A stretch of 34,671 bases of DNA from an uncultured Clostridia bacterium (GTDB lineage: Bacteria > Bacillota > Clostridia > TANB77 > CAG-508), in contig CALXWU010000007.1 of assembly GCA_944392505.1 (NCBI GenBank), positions 1 through 34,671 on the forward strand, given 5' to 3'. The notes under the pieces are model-generated. The model had not been told where the DNA came from. It did not search any database and saw only the letters and a list, made by a program, of their open reading frames with translations. Below are positions 22,053-30,965 of the stretch, piece after piece. The position numbers were made by a program, and so were the translations under genes. How positions within the stretch are numbered: position 1 is the stretch's first letter; the number at the start of each line of letters is the position of its first letter.

Positions 22053-23909
22053 ATGAAGACTATAGAAGAATTAAATAAAATAAGGGCAGAAAAAAGAATT
22101 GAACTAGATTTGCGTAAAAATACAAATGCAGATACAAGAGAAAAACATATTTTAGTGTGTCAAGGAACAGGATGTACTTCTTCAAAATCGCCACAAATAC
22201 TAGAAAATTTTAAGAAAATAATTGAAGAAAAAGGGATACAAAATGTACGTGTAATAAAAACAGGATGTTTTGGGCTATGTGCAAAAGGTCCAATTGTAAT
22301 AATACGCCCTGAAGATACATTTTATGCAATGGTAACACCAGACGATTGCGAAGAAATTATACAATCACACATTGTAGAGGGAAAAGTAGTAGAGAGATTA
22401 CTTTGTAAAGATATTGATGGAACTAAAGTTACAAAATTAGATGACTTAACCTTTTACAAAAAGCAAAAAAGAATTGCATTAAAAAATTGTGGAGTTATAA
22501 ATCCAGAAGATATAGATGAATATATTGCTTTTGATGGATATAGAGCGTTGGCAAGAGTACTTGTGGAAATGAATTCTGATGAAGTAATTGAAACCATAGA
22601 AAAATCTGGTCTTAGAGGTAGAGGAGGAGCAGGCTTCCCTACTGGTAAGAAATGGAGAGCCACTAGAGATGCTAAAGGAGATAAAAAATATGTGGTATGT
22701 AATGCGGATGAAGGAGATCCTGGAGCTTTCATGGATAGAAGCATATTAGAAGGAGATCCACATGCAGTATTAGAAGCAATGGAAATAGCAGGGTATGCAG
22801 TAGGAGCTGAAAAGGGATATATCTATGTTAGAGCAGAATATCCAATAGCAGTACATAGACTCCAAATAGCAATTGACCAAGCAAGAGAATATGGAATATT
22901 AGGCAAAAACATATTTGGAACAAATTTTAGTTTTGATATTGAAATAAGACTTGGTGCAGGTGCGTTTGTTTGTGGAGAAGAAACAGCACTTTTGGAGTCA
23001 ATAGAAGGTAGACGTGGTCAACCTAGAGTAAAGCCTCCTTATCCAGCTCAGTCTGGCTTATGGGGTTGCCCAACCTTAATAAATAATGTAGAAACATATG
23101 CAAATATTGCACAAATTATTTTGAAAGGTGCAGATTGGTATTCATCAATCGGAACAGCAACCTCAAAGGGAACAAAAGTGTTCGCATTAGGAGGAAATGT
23201 AAATAATGTTGGATTAGTTGAAGTCCCAATGGGTACTACACTAAGAGAAATAGTATTTGATATTGGTGGAGGAATTCCAAATGGAAGAGAATTTAAAGCA
23301 GCTCAAACTGGTGGACCTTCAGGAGGATGTATCCCTAAAGAACATCTAGATACACCAATTGATTATGAATCTTTAAAAGAAATAGGTTCAATGATGGGAT
23401 CTGGCGGACTTATTGTAATGGATGATACAAAGTGTATGGTATGTTTGGCAAAATTCTATTTACAATTTACTGTAAGTGAGAGTTGTGGTAAATGTACTCC
23501 TTGTAGAATAGGTACGAAAAGAATGCTTGAGATTTTGGAGAGACTATGCAGTGGTGAAGGAGAAGAATATGATATATATAGGCTAGAAAAATTAGCAGCA
23601 AATATCAAGAAAGCAAGTATTTGCGGACTAGGACAAAGTGCACCAAACCCAGTAATTAGCACAATGAAATACTTTAGAGAAGAGTTTAGACAACACGCTA
23701 TAGAAAAAGAATGTAAGGCAATGGAATGTAAAGCTTTATCAAGAATAGAAATAGATGAAGATCAGTGTAAAGCTTGTGGATTATGCCAAAGAAATTGCCC
23801 AGTAAATGCAATTGAGGGAGAAGGAAGAGAAAAAAGACATATTAATCAGGATAAGTGTATTAAGTGTATGACGTGTATACGTTCTTGCCCATTCCACGCA
23901 ATTGGGTAA
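22053..23909 (+). CDS. hydB: hydrogenase NAD(H)/FMN subunit HydB (NuoF-like)
   Basis: 618 residues; AAAGGAGG before ATG. The N-terminal thioredoxin-like [2Fe-2S] domain has CQGTGC (36-41) and GCFGLCAKGP. The NuoF core holds the NADH and FMN sites: LRGRGGAGFPTGKKWR, CNADEGDPGAFMDRSILEGD, and GAGAFVCGEETALLESIEG. An SLBB segment and the ESCGKCTPCRIGT 4Fe-4S site follow. The C-terminus has a two-cluster ferredoxin domain (CKACGLCQRNCP, CIKCMTCIRSCP). This is the architecture of HydB in NAD- and ferredoxin-coupled [FeFe] hydrogenases, and the extra C-terminal clusters are typical of electron-bifurcating complexes. It acts in the cytoplasm with HydA and HydC. Confidence 0.95.
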   Translation: MKTIEELNKIRAEKRIELDLRKNTNADTREKHILVCQGTGCTSSKSPQILENFKKIIEEKGIQNVRVIKTGCFGLCAKGPIVIIRPEDTFYAMVTPDDCEEIIQSHIVEGKVVERLLCKDIDGTKVTKLDDLTFYKKQKRIALKNCGVINPEDIDEYIAFDGYRALARVLVEMNSDEVIETIEKSGLRGRGGAGFPTGKKWRATRDAKGDKKYVVCNADEGDPGAFMDRSILEGDPHAVLEAMEIAGYAVGAEKGYIYVRAEYPIAVHRLQIAIDQAREYGILGKNIFGTNFSFDIEIRLGAGAFVCGEETALLESIEGRRGQPRVKPPYPAQSGLWGCPTLINNVETYANIAQIILKGADWYSSIGTATSKGTKVFALGGNVNNVGLVEVPMGTTLREIVFDIGGGIPNGREFKAAQTGGPSGGCIPKEHLDTPIDYESLKEIGSMMGSGGLIVMDDTKCMVCLAKFYLQFTVSESCGKCTPCRIGTKRMLEILERLCSGEGEEYDIYRLEKLAANIKKASICGLGQSAPNPVISTMKYFREEFRQHAIEKECKAMECKALSRIEIDEDQCKACGLCQRNCPVNAIEGEGREKRHINQDKCIKCMTCIRSCPFHAIG

Positions 23910-23984
23910 TTTGCAAAATAAACGTCGTGATTAGCGTTGTCAAAATTTAGATAAAAAATGCATTACCAAATAAGGAGGAAAGTA

Positions 23985-25724
23985 ATGGTTAATTTAAAAA
24001 TAGATGATAAAAAGGTATGCGTACCAGAAGGTACAACTATATTAGATGCCGCAAAACAAGCAGGAATAGATATTCCAACCTTATGTTTCTTAAAAGATAT
24101 AAATGAAGTTGGAGATTGTAGAATGTGTATTGTGGAAGTGGAAGGAAGAAGAGGTTTTGCTACTTCTTGTATCCAAACCGTAGAAGAAGGAATGGTAGTT
24201 CATACTCATACACCAAATGTCTTGGAAGCAAGACATGCAATACTTGATTTAATAATATCTAATCATTCTAAAGATTGCTTAACTTGCACACGTTCTGGAA
24301 ATTGTGAACTTCAAGATTTAGCCATCAAGTTTAATGTCCTAGATATTGAGTTTAAGGGAGAAAGAACAGAGCATAAAATTGATGACAAATCTCCATCTAT
24401 AGTAAGAGATTTTAATAAATGTATTTTGTGCAGAAGATGTGTTGCAACTTGTAAAAATGTTCAAAACATTGGTGCTATCGATTGCATCGAAAGAGGTTTT
24501 GAATCTTGTATTTCTACAACATATGACCATAGTTTAAATGATGTTAATTGTACTTTTTGTGGACAATGTATAGAGTCTTGCCCAACAGGGGCATTACATG
24601 AAAAAGAAAATATTAATGATGTATGGGCAAAATTAAAAGATCCTGACACATATGTGGTAGTGCAAACTGCTCCATCTATTAGAGTAGCACTTGGTGAAGA
24701 GTTTGGAATGGAGATAGGCACAAATGTTACAGGTAAAATGGTGTCTGCATTAAAAAGGCTAGGCTTTGATAAAGTGTTTGATACAAACACTGGAGCTGAT
24801 TTTACAATTATGGAGGAAGCTACAGAGTTTGTAAAAAGGTTCAAAGAAAATGATAATTTACCGATGACTACTTCTTGCTGTCCAGGCTGGGTACGTTTTG
24901 CAGAAATGGAATACCCAGAAAATTTACCACATTTATCTAGTTGCAAATCACCTCATCAAATGTTTGGAGCTATTATAAAATCATATTATGCAGAGAAAAA
25001 TAATATTGATCCAAGTAAGATTTACGTAGTTTCTGTAATGCCATGTATAGCTAAAAAATATGAAGGTAAAAGAGAAGAAATGGAAGTAAATGGACTAAGA
25101 GATGTAGACGCAGTAATTACAACACGTGAACTTGCAAGAATGATAAAACAAGCCAATATTGAATTTGACAAGTTAGAAGATGAAGTATTTGATAATCCAA
25201 TGGGAGAAGCAACTGGTGCAGGAGCAATATTTGGTGTGACCGGTGGAGTTATGGAAGCAGCACTTCGTACAGCATATGAATTAATTACTGGAGAAGAATT
25301 GCAGAAATTAGAATTTGAAGATGTTAGAGGTGCAAAAGGAATAAAAAAAGCGACTGTAAAAATCGGGGATAAAGAGATTAAAGTGGCAGTTGCACATGGA
25401 CTTGGAAATGCAAGAAAAATAATGGAAGAAATAAAAAACGGAACGGCAGATTATAGTTTTGTAGAAGTAATGGCGTGCCCTGGAGGATGTATCATGGGTG
25501 GCGGTCAGCCAATTAAAAATTCTAAAACTAGAATGACAGTAGATGTAAGAGCAAAAAGAGCTGCTTCAATGTATTCAATAGATGAAAGAAGCACAATAAG
25601 AAAATCTCATGAAAATCCAATATTAAAGCAAATTTATAAAGAATATATTGGAAATCCAGGAGAACATAAAGCACACGAGCTTTTACATACACATTACAAA
25701 CCAATGGAAGAGTATAGAATATAG
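23985..25724 (+). CDS. hydA: [FeFe] hydrogenase catalytic subunit HydA
   Basis: 579 residues from the ATG at 23985, chosen for AAGGAGGAAAGTA; an in-frame ATG at 23958 lacks a site. [2Fe-2S] domain: C34, C45, C48, C62. His-Cys3 cluster: H94, C98, C101, C107. Two [4Fe-4S] clusters: C146, C149, C152, C156 and C189, C192, C195, C199. The H-cluster motifs are TSCCPGW (C298), MPCIAKKYE (C353) and MACPGGCIMGGGQP (C498, C502). All catalytic cysteines are intact. FGVTGGVMEAALRTAYE is typical of the trimeric, probably electron-bifurcating group. It makes H2 from NADH plus reduced ferredoxin, or the reverse. Maturases HydE, HydF and HydG are not in the window. Confidence 0.97.
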   Translation: MVNLKIDDKKVCVPEGTTILDAAKQAGIDIPTLCFLKDINEVGDCRMCIVEVEGRRGFATSCIQTVEEGMVVHTHTPNVLEARHAILDLIISNHSKDCLTCTRSGNCELQDLAIKFNVLDIEFKGERTEHKIDDKSPSIVRDFNKCILCRRCVATCKNVQNIGAIDCIERGFESCISTTYDHSLNDVNCTFCGQCIESCPTGALHEKENINDVWAKLKDPDTYVVVQTAPSIRVALGEEFGMEIGTNVTGKMVSALKRLGFDKVFDTNTGADFTIMEEATEFVKRFKENDNLPMTTSCCPGWVRFAEMEYPENLPHLSSCKSPHQMFGAIIKSYYAEKNNIDPSKIYVVSVMPCIAKKYEGKREEMEVNGLRDVDAVITTRELARMIKQANIEFDKLEDEVFDNPMGEATGAGAIFGVTGGVMEAALRTAYELITGEELQKLEFEDVRGAKGIKKATVKIGDKEIKVAVAHGLGNARKIMEEIKNGTADYSFVEVMACPGGCIMGGGQPIKNSKTRMTVDVRAKRAASMYSIDERSTIRKSHENPILKQIYKEYIGNPGEHKAHELLHTHYKPMEEYRI

Positions 25725-25765
25725 ATATGTCAAGTAAAAAATGACGAAAATTTAGAAGTTTTTGG

Positions 25766-25804
25766 ATACTTTTTTCTACAAAATACGTAATTCGAAAAAA
25801 GTAT
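25766..25804 (+). repeat. perfect 11-bp inverted repeat after hydA
   Basis: ATACTTTTTTC (25766-25776) and GAAAAAAGTAT (25794-25804) are exact complements around a 17-base loop. There is no T-tract after the right arm, so it is not a standard rightward terminator. TATAAT at 25802-25807 overlaps the right arm but has no good -35. Confidence 0.5.
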
Positions 25805-25824
25805 AATAAATAATAAACATACAA

Positions 25825-25880
25825 GGCCTGTCCCAGAAACGAACAACTATGTGGTTTTGGGGACTGTCCCCAAAAACGAC
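25825..25880 (+). repeat. 56-bp dispersed leader repeat, copy B
   Basis: Identical at 50 of 56 positions to 14545-14600. Its right half contains a perfect inverted repeat, TTTTGGGGAC (25855-25864), T, GTCCCCAAAA (25866-25875). The copy ends one base before AGAAAGGA, the ribosome binding site of era, in the same orientation as copy A relative to its gene. Confidence 0.85.
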
Positions 25881-25893
25881 AGAAAGGAAAAAA

Positions 25894-26799
25894 ATGGAAG
25901 AAATATTTAAATCAGGATTTGTTTCAATAATAGGTAGGACAAATGTAGGAAAGTCAAGCATAATTAATAGTTTGGTAGGAGAAAAGGTTGCAGCAATTGC
26001 TAATAAACCACAAACCACAAGAACTGTAATAAGGGCTATTGTAAATAGACCAAATTCTCAAATAATATTTATAGATACACCCGGAATTCATAAACCAAAA
26101 TCAAAACTAGGAAATGTGATGGTGGATAATGCTTTTGAAGTTTCAAAAGATGTAGATGTATTGGTTTTTGTAATTGAGGCTACTTCTAAGGAAATAGGAA
26201 AAGGCGATAGATTAATATTGGACAAGATTAAAGCAGCAAAACGTAAAACTATTTTAGTTATAAATAAGATAGATTTAGCCAGTAAAGCAAAAGTAGCTGA
26301 AATAATAGATTTATACAAAAATGAGTATGATTTTGCAAGTATTATACCAGTTTCTACAGTCAAAAACATTAATTTGGATGTTATATTGGATGAGATTGAA
26401 AAGAACTTAAAAGAGGGACCTGCATATTATAATATAGAGGAATATACAGATCAAACAACAAGACAACTTGTAGAAGAAACTATAAGAGAGAAAGCACTAA
26501 AGTTGTTAGAGGATGAAGTTCCTCATGGCATACTTGTAGAAGTTGACAAAATGAAGAAGAGAAAAACAATGGAAAATGAACCAATATATAATATTGATGC
26601 AACAATTTACTGTTTAAGAGAAGCTCATAAAGGAATTATTATAGGTAAAAATGGCAGTATGCTAAAGAAAATTGGGACATATGCTAGACAGGACTTAGAA
26701 AAAATGCTGGGAATTAAAATAAATTTAAAAATATGGGTTAAAGTAAAAGAAGATTGGATTAATAATGAAAAAATTTTAAAAAATTTTAAGTTACAATAA
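25894..26799 (+). CDS. era: GTPase Era
   Basis: 301 residues from the ATG at 25894, chosen because GAAAGGA precedes it; a longer frame from 25849 would read through the repeat. GTPase motifs are G1 GRTNVGKSS (14-22), G3 DTPGIHKPKSKLG and G4 NKID. The C-terminal KH domain carries GIIIGKNGSMLKKIG. Era binds the 3' end of 16S rRNA and assists 30S assembly at the membrane-cytoplasm interface. It is normally preceded by dgkA and cdd; here hydA lies upstream and cdd is absent. yqzL and recO follow in the usual order. Confidence 0.97.
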   Translation: MEEIFKSGFVSIIGRTNVGKSSIINSLVGEKVAAIANKPQTTRTVIRAIVNRPNSQIIFIDTPGIHKPKSKLGNVMVDNAFEVSKDVDVLVFVIEATSKEIGKGDRLILDKIKAAKRKTILVINKIDLASKAKVAEIIDLYKNEYDFASIIPVSTVKNINLDVILDEIEKNLKEGPAYYNIEEYTDQTTRQLVEETIREKALKLLEDEVPHGILVEVDKMKKRKTMENEPIYNIDATIYCLREAHKGIIIGKNGSMLKKIGTYARQDLEKMLGIKINLKIWVKVKEDWINNEKILKNFKLQ

Positions 26800-26992
26800 A
26801 ACAAGCTGTATAGCATATAAAAAAATAATTTAAAGTAAAATTAATATGTATAAAAACATAAAAAATGCAAAAGATAAAATAAGAAAAGTAGCTTGACTAG
26901 AATGTATTTTATAGAAGCATAAAAAATCATTTATAAACGAAACACTGATACTAAGGAAAGTTACTTAAGCTTAAAAAATGGAGATGATTACA

Positions 26993-27166
26993 ATGATAAA
27001 GCAAATGGCGTGGAATACATTTAAAAATACGGGAGATATAAATACCTTTTTAGAATTAGTTGAAGTTGAAAATTTAGAAAAAAACATGATAAAGGCGGAA
27101 GAACAAAATGGGAATATTAAAGATGAAGGGAATAGTAATAGCGGAAAACAATATGAGCGACTATGA
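26993..27166 (+). CDS. yqzL: YqzL-like small protein
   Basis: 57 residues from the ATG at 26993, with GGAG nine bases upstream. MAWNTFKNTGDINTFLELVEVE matches the YqzL pattern W-x-x-F-x-x-T-G-x-I-x-x-(Y/F)-L, and the place between era and recO is the usual one for yqzL. Function is unknown. The C-terminal half is hydrophilic and longer than in Bacillus (about 47 residues), and overlaps the start of recO by 59 bases. The region 26800-26992 shows no other feature. Confidence 0.75.
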   Translation: MIKQMAWNTFKNTGDINTFLELVEVENLEKNMIKAEEQNGNIKDEGNSNSGKQYERL

Positions 27167-27837
27167 TAAAATGGTGACAATTTTAACTCCTAATCGGTAA
27201 AATAGGGTGTGCTGCCAAAGGTGCAAGAAGACCTAAAAGTCAACTCATGGCAGCCACACAATATTTATGTTTTGGAGATTATCTTATTTACCAAGGAGTT
27301 AGTTCATATAATATAAATTCTTGTGAAGTTACTGAACTATTTTATAATATTAGGATGGATTTAGACAAACTCCAATATGCCTCTCATATTACTAAGATTA
27401 TAAATGATGTTACAGATGAGAATCAAAATACATATAAGATCTTACAACTGCTTTTAAATACATTATATGTAATTTCAGAAACAGATAAAAACTTAGATTT
27501 AACAATTTCAATATTTAAACTAAAATTAATGTGCTTACTAGGCTTTACACCAATAATTGATAAATGTGCAGGCTGCAAAAAAAATGAAAATGTATTAAAC
27601 CATTTTAGCTTTAGAGATAATGGATTAAAATGTGAAGCATGCAGCAGACAAGATAAGGGTGCAATTGAAATTTCGGAAGCCACATTGAATGCCATAAAAT
27701 ACATTGTTCTTGCTCCACCCAAAAAACTATTCTCGTTTAACCTTTCTGAGCAAGGAATAAAAGAACTTGAAATCATTGCTAAGATATACTTAAACGAGAA
27801 ATTAGACAAAGAATATAAATTAGAAAAATTAGTATGA
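27108..27837 (+). pseudogene. recO: recO, frameshifted near codon 30
   Basis: The start ATG at 27108 has AAGGCGGAAG upstream. The first 30 codons give a RecO N-terminus (MKGIVIAENNMSDYDKMVTI, then LTPNR) and hit TAA at 27198-27200. The frame starting at 27196 resumes with GKIGCAAKGARRPKSQLMAA, the RecO consensus GKI-x-x-x-AKGARRPKS, and runs to 27837 with the zinc site CAGC...CEAC. The join LTPNR-GKIG fits Bacillus RecO (LTREH-GKIG) if two bases are missing at about 27195-27198. RecO loads RecA on SSB-coated DNA. It may be a real mutation, a sequencing error or, less likely, a programmed shift. Confidence 0.85.
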
Positions 27838-27853
27838 ATACAAAATAAAAACT

Positions 27854-27892
27854 AACAACAGGTCTATTATCTGAAAAAATAGATTTGTTGTT
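27854..27892 (+). other. long hairpin after recO
   Basis: AACAACAGGTCTATT (27854-27868) pairs over all 15 positions with AATAGATTTGTTGTT (27878-27892), two of the pairs being G-U on the plus-strand RNA. Only TTTGAGG follows, so it is at best a poor terminator for the era-yqzL-recO transcript. The G-U pairs favour a function in plus-strand RNA. Confidence 0.5.
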
Positions 27893-27968
27893 TGAGGTTC
27901 AGAGAAATTTTTTAGTAAAAAAAACAAAAAAACGCTAGAAAACTTACTCTCACAACGAAAAACAAAAT

Positions 27969-27997
27969 TTGACATAAAATGCAAAATATGATATACT
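27969..27997 (+). promoter_or_regulatory. sigma-A promoter of glycosyltransferase pair
   Basis: TTGACA at 27969-27974, 17-base spacer, TATACT at 27992-27997; start near 28004, 35 bases before the ATG at 28039. Confidence 0.8.
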
Positions 27998-28038
27998 AAA
28001 TCAGCTAAAAAGAATGTTTTTCTAAAGGAGAAATTGAT

Positions 28039-29271
28039 ATGAAAGACGTAATAAAGTTTGGAATAGGTTTTGTTACAGGCAGGCCAAATGTCTGCAAAGT
28101 AATAAATAGTACCTATGAAAGATTGATTAACCAATTTAAAGATTCAGATAAAAAAATAGAGATAACAATATTTATCTTATTTGATCTGGGGTATCAATTT
28201 ACTACAAGAGTTGACTTTTATGGAATTATACCAAATGTATATAAAGATATAAGAGTAAAATATATTACACCCGAAGATATAGAAGAAGAAAAGAAAACGC
28301 TTTTAGGGAAAGAAGTTCTTTCTAAGCAGGAGGCAGAACTGTTTTTTGGACATGGGCATGCAAAAGGTAGAAACACATTAATGTATTATGCTAAAAAGAA
28401 CAAAATAGATTATTTATTATTCTGGGATGATGATGAATATCCTGTGGCATGCATAAAAAATAGAGAAACAAATGAGATAACTTGGAAAGAACAAGATAAT
28501 ATTGCTATGCATTTGAAATATATAGAAAATTCTGACGTTACTATTGGTTATCATTGCGGCTACATTTCTCCTATACCATATGTTGAATTAAATGAAGATA
28601 TAGATGAAAATTTATTTAAACAATATATTGAAGCTATAAGTAATGAAGTAGTTTCATGGGAATCAATTAAAGAAAAATTCATAAAGAATAATGGTATTAC
28701 ATATGCAGATGCTAAAATAGCAAATGGAGAAGGAGCATATGTGCAAAAAGATGAGGGCAAAGGAAATTGGGTGGTTGGTTCAACTCTATGTTTGAATTTG
28801 AATCATATAGATAAAATACCAGCTTTCTATAATCCAGAAGGTGCTAGAGGAGAGGATGCTTTCTTTTCTATTAATCTTAAAAATTCAAAGATTATAAAAG
28901 TGCCTGTTTATCATTTTCATGATGGTTTCCTAAAATATACAAGTGTTGCAAGACAGAAATATCCAAAAACGTTAAGAAAAATAAAGGCAACAGATGAAGA
29001 AGTAGAACAAAGATTTCTAAAAGCTTCAAGAGGATGGATGAAATATAAGCCGTTGCTATTATATGTAACAGATAATGAACACTATAAAGAAAAAATAAAA
29101 GATAATCATATAAAATTAGAAAATAGTATTCCTGAAATTAATAAGCTTTTTGAAAGTGATGTATTTGATTCTCTACTTATCGATTTAGAAGACTATGACA
29201 AGAATGTGAAAAAACATTATAATGAGTTTGTTAAGACAAATGAAATTTGGAATAAATTAAAGGGGATGTAA
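28039..29271 (+). CDS. GT-A-type glycosyltransferase
   Basis: 410 residues; AAAGGAG before ATG. The N-terminus (GFVTGRPNVCKVINSTYERL) and HAKGRNTLMYYAKKN lead to a YLLFWDDDEYP motif (about 133-143), the acidic DxD-type metal and nucleotide-sugar site of GT-A enzymes. WVVGSTLCLNLNHIDKIPAF and GARGEDAFFSINLKNSKIIK supply the acceptor-side ED motif, followed by HFHDGF. The layout resembles GT2-like families, but sugar and acceptor are unknown. No membrane segment is evident, so it works at the cytoplasmic face. The next gene, also a glycosyltransferase, starts three bases after the stop, so both probably build one glycan. Confidence 0.75.
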   Translation: MKDVIKFGIGFVTGRPNVCKVINSTYERLINQFKDSDKKIEITIFILFDLGYQFTTRVDFYGIIPNVYKDIRVKYITPEDIEEEKKTLLGKEVLSKQEAELFFGHGHAKGRNTLMYYAKKNKIDYLLFWDDDEYPVACIKNRETNEITWKEQDNIAMHLKYIENSDVTIGYHCGYISPIPYVELNEDIDENLFKQYIEAISNEVVSWESIKEKFIKNNGITYADAKIANGEGAYVQKDEGKGNWVVGSTLCLNLNHIDKIPAFYNPEGARGEDAFFSINLKNSKIIKVPVYHFHDGFLKYTSVARQKYPKTLRKIKATDEEVEQRFLKASRGWMKYKPLLLYVTDNEHYKEKIKDNHIKLENSIPEINKLFESDVFDSLLIDLEDYDKNVKKHYNEFVKTNEIWNKLKGM

Positions 29272-29274
29272 GGA

Positions 29275-30286
29275 ATGAAGAGAATATTATTCTATTTATG
29301 TGGTATATATAATGGTGGGACAGAATATGAAACTTTAAATTTAATGAAAAACTTAAATAAAGAGAAGTATGAGCTTTTGTATTATTATGGTGATAAACAA
29401 TATTCAAATGATGAGATGATAAAAGAATATAATAAATATGCAAAATATATAGACATTAATAATGGAATAGAAGTAACTACTGTAATTTATTGTACAAATG
29501 CGTTAAATGATATTGAACTATTGCCCAAAATTTCATATAAACATTCATATTATTGGTTCCATTATTTTTGGGAGGATCAAGAAGAATTCTTGGCTCTAAC
29601 ATTAAAGAGTAATTATATTGATAAAGTAATAACTGTTAGCGAATATGCTAAAAAAAGATTACAAGCTTTAGATTGTTTAAGAAATAGAGAAAATGATGTT
29701 GAAATAATTCATAATATTTTAGATAAAGATGAAATTTTAGAAAAAGCACAACAAAAGGTAACGTTAGAAAGAGTGGATGGATTAAATTTAGTAACAGTAG
29801 CTAGATTTGCACCGATTAAGGGATATTATCGAGTAAAACAGATGATAAATATTTTAATAGAAGAAGGTATTAATTTTAAATGGTATATTTGCCGGAAAAG
29901 GGAGCAATGAAAAAGAACATAATGAAGTTATAGAGATGCTTAAAGGATATGATAAACGAATAGAACTAGTTGGACATCAAAATAATCCATTTCCATATGT
30001 GAAGAATGCAGATTATCTGGTTTTGATGAGCGATAGAGAAACAGCAGGATTAGTAATAACGGAAGCTAAGCTTATAGGTACTCCATGTATAGTATCAAAC
30101 TTTGAGGCAGCATATGAACAAGTATCAGATGAAGAAAATGGATTTATAATAGATAGAAATAATATAGAAGAATTTAGAAATAAATTGAATAAGATTTTAC
30201 AATCAAAAGAAGAGCTAAGAAAAAATTTAGAAGGTTTTAATTATAGTAAAGAAGATAGTATAAGAAAATGGGAAGAAAAATTATAG
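29275..30286 (+). pseudogene. GT4-type glycosyltransferase, split by a 1-base indel
   Basis: The first frame (29275-29910) has FYLCGIYNGGTEYETLNLMK, a GT-B N-terminus with GG-x-E, and KVITVSEYAKKRL and LNLVTVARFAPIKGY. It ends early at a TGA. Removing one T from the TTT at 29888-29890 restores WYIAGKGSNEKEHNEVIEML and joins the frame that runs to 30286: RIELVGHQNNPFPYVKNADY, LMSDRETAGLVITEAKLIGTP (the E-x7-E-type nucleotide-sugar site), IVSNFEAAYEQVSD. Together they make about 336 residues, a full glycosyltransferase family 4 protein with a Rossmann C-terminal domain. The indel may be a true mutation or an error in a short homopolymer. Confidence 0.8.
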
Positions 30287-30453
30287 ATAAAAATAAATAA
30301 TTTTACTAGACTTCTTAAATATATGTTGTTTGTAAACCAATTATTAATATTAAAAAGATAGGAGTGGAAGAATAGTGCAATTTTCTTAAGTGCTTTTAAT
30401 AATATAGAAGTACTAAAAAATTGCCAATTATGTAGAAAGTAAGGGTGATTTAA

Positions 30454-30906
30454 ATGTATAAGATTAAAGAATATGAAGATAAGTATAACAAAAATGTTAA
30501 TGATTTTGTTATATCAATATTGGTTGATGAATATGGTTTCGAGCAGTTTCGAGAAGGAATTAAAAAATTAAATAATCGAGACTATATTACTAATAGAGGA
30601 AAGATATGGATTGCTATAGATGATAACGATAATGTAGTTGGCACTATAGCTGTAAGAAAGCATAACGACAAAGAAGCAGAGTTAAACAAATTTTATGTAA
30701 GAAAAGATTATAGAGGAAAAGGTTTGTCAAAAGAGTTGTATGGCAAAGTAATGGAAACAATAAAAGAAGTTAACTGTAATAGAATTTTCTTAGGTACATA
30801 TGATAAGTTAAATACAGCTGTTAATTTTTATTTAAGAAGAGGATTTACTCAAATAGACGAAGTTGAAGAAAAAGAAGGTGCCAGATATTTTGAATTATAT
30901 ATATAG
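30454..30906 (+). CDS. GNAT-family N-acetyltransferase
   Basis: 150 residues; AAGGGTGA before ATG. The GNAT fold is clear: KIWIAIDDNDNVVGTIAVRK (strands 2-4), ELNKFYVRKDYRGKGLSKEL, where the acetyl-CoA pyrophosphate loop has the R/Q-x-x-G-x-G/A form RGKGLS, and the C-terminal AVNFYLRRGFTQIDE motif with the Tyr near the active site. It transfers an acetyl group from acetyl-CoA to an unknown amine. The 30287-30453 gap upstream shows only an imperfect hairpin near 30395-30418. Confidence 0.88.
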   Translation: MYKIKEYEDKYNKNVNDFVISILVDEYGFEQFREGIKKLNNRDYITNRGKIWIAIDDNDNVVGTIAVRKHNDKEAELNKFYVRKDYRGKGLSKELYGKVMETIKEVNCNRIFLGTYDKLNTAVNFYLRRGFTQIDEVEEKEGARYFELYI

Positions 30907-30965
30907 TTTGGCAATATATACATAATTCAAAATATAAGTGCGCCAGAGAAAAGGAAGAAAATATC

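Noticed and set aside
25849-25893. Longer N-terminus for Era reading through the repeat
   Set aside because: The residues would be encoded by the dispersed repeat and no Era has such an extension; GAAAGGA serves the ATG at 25894.
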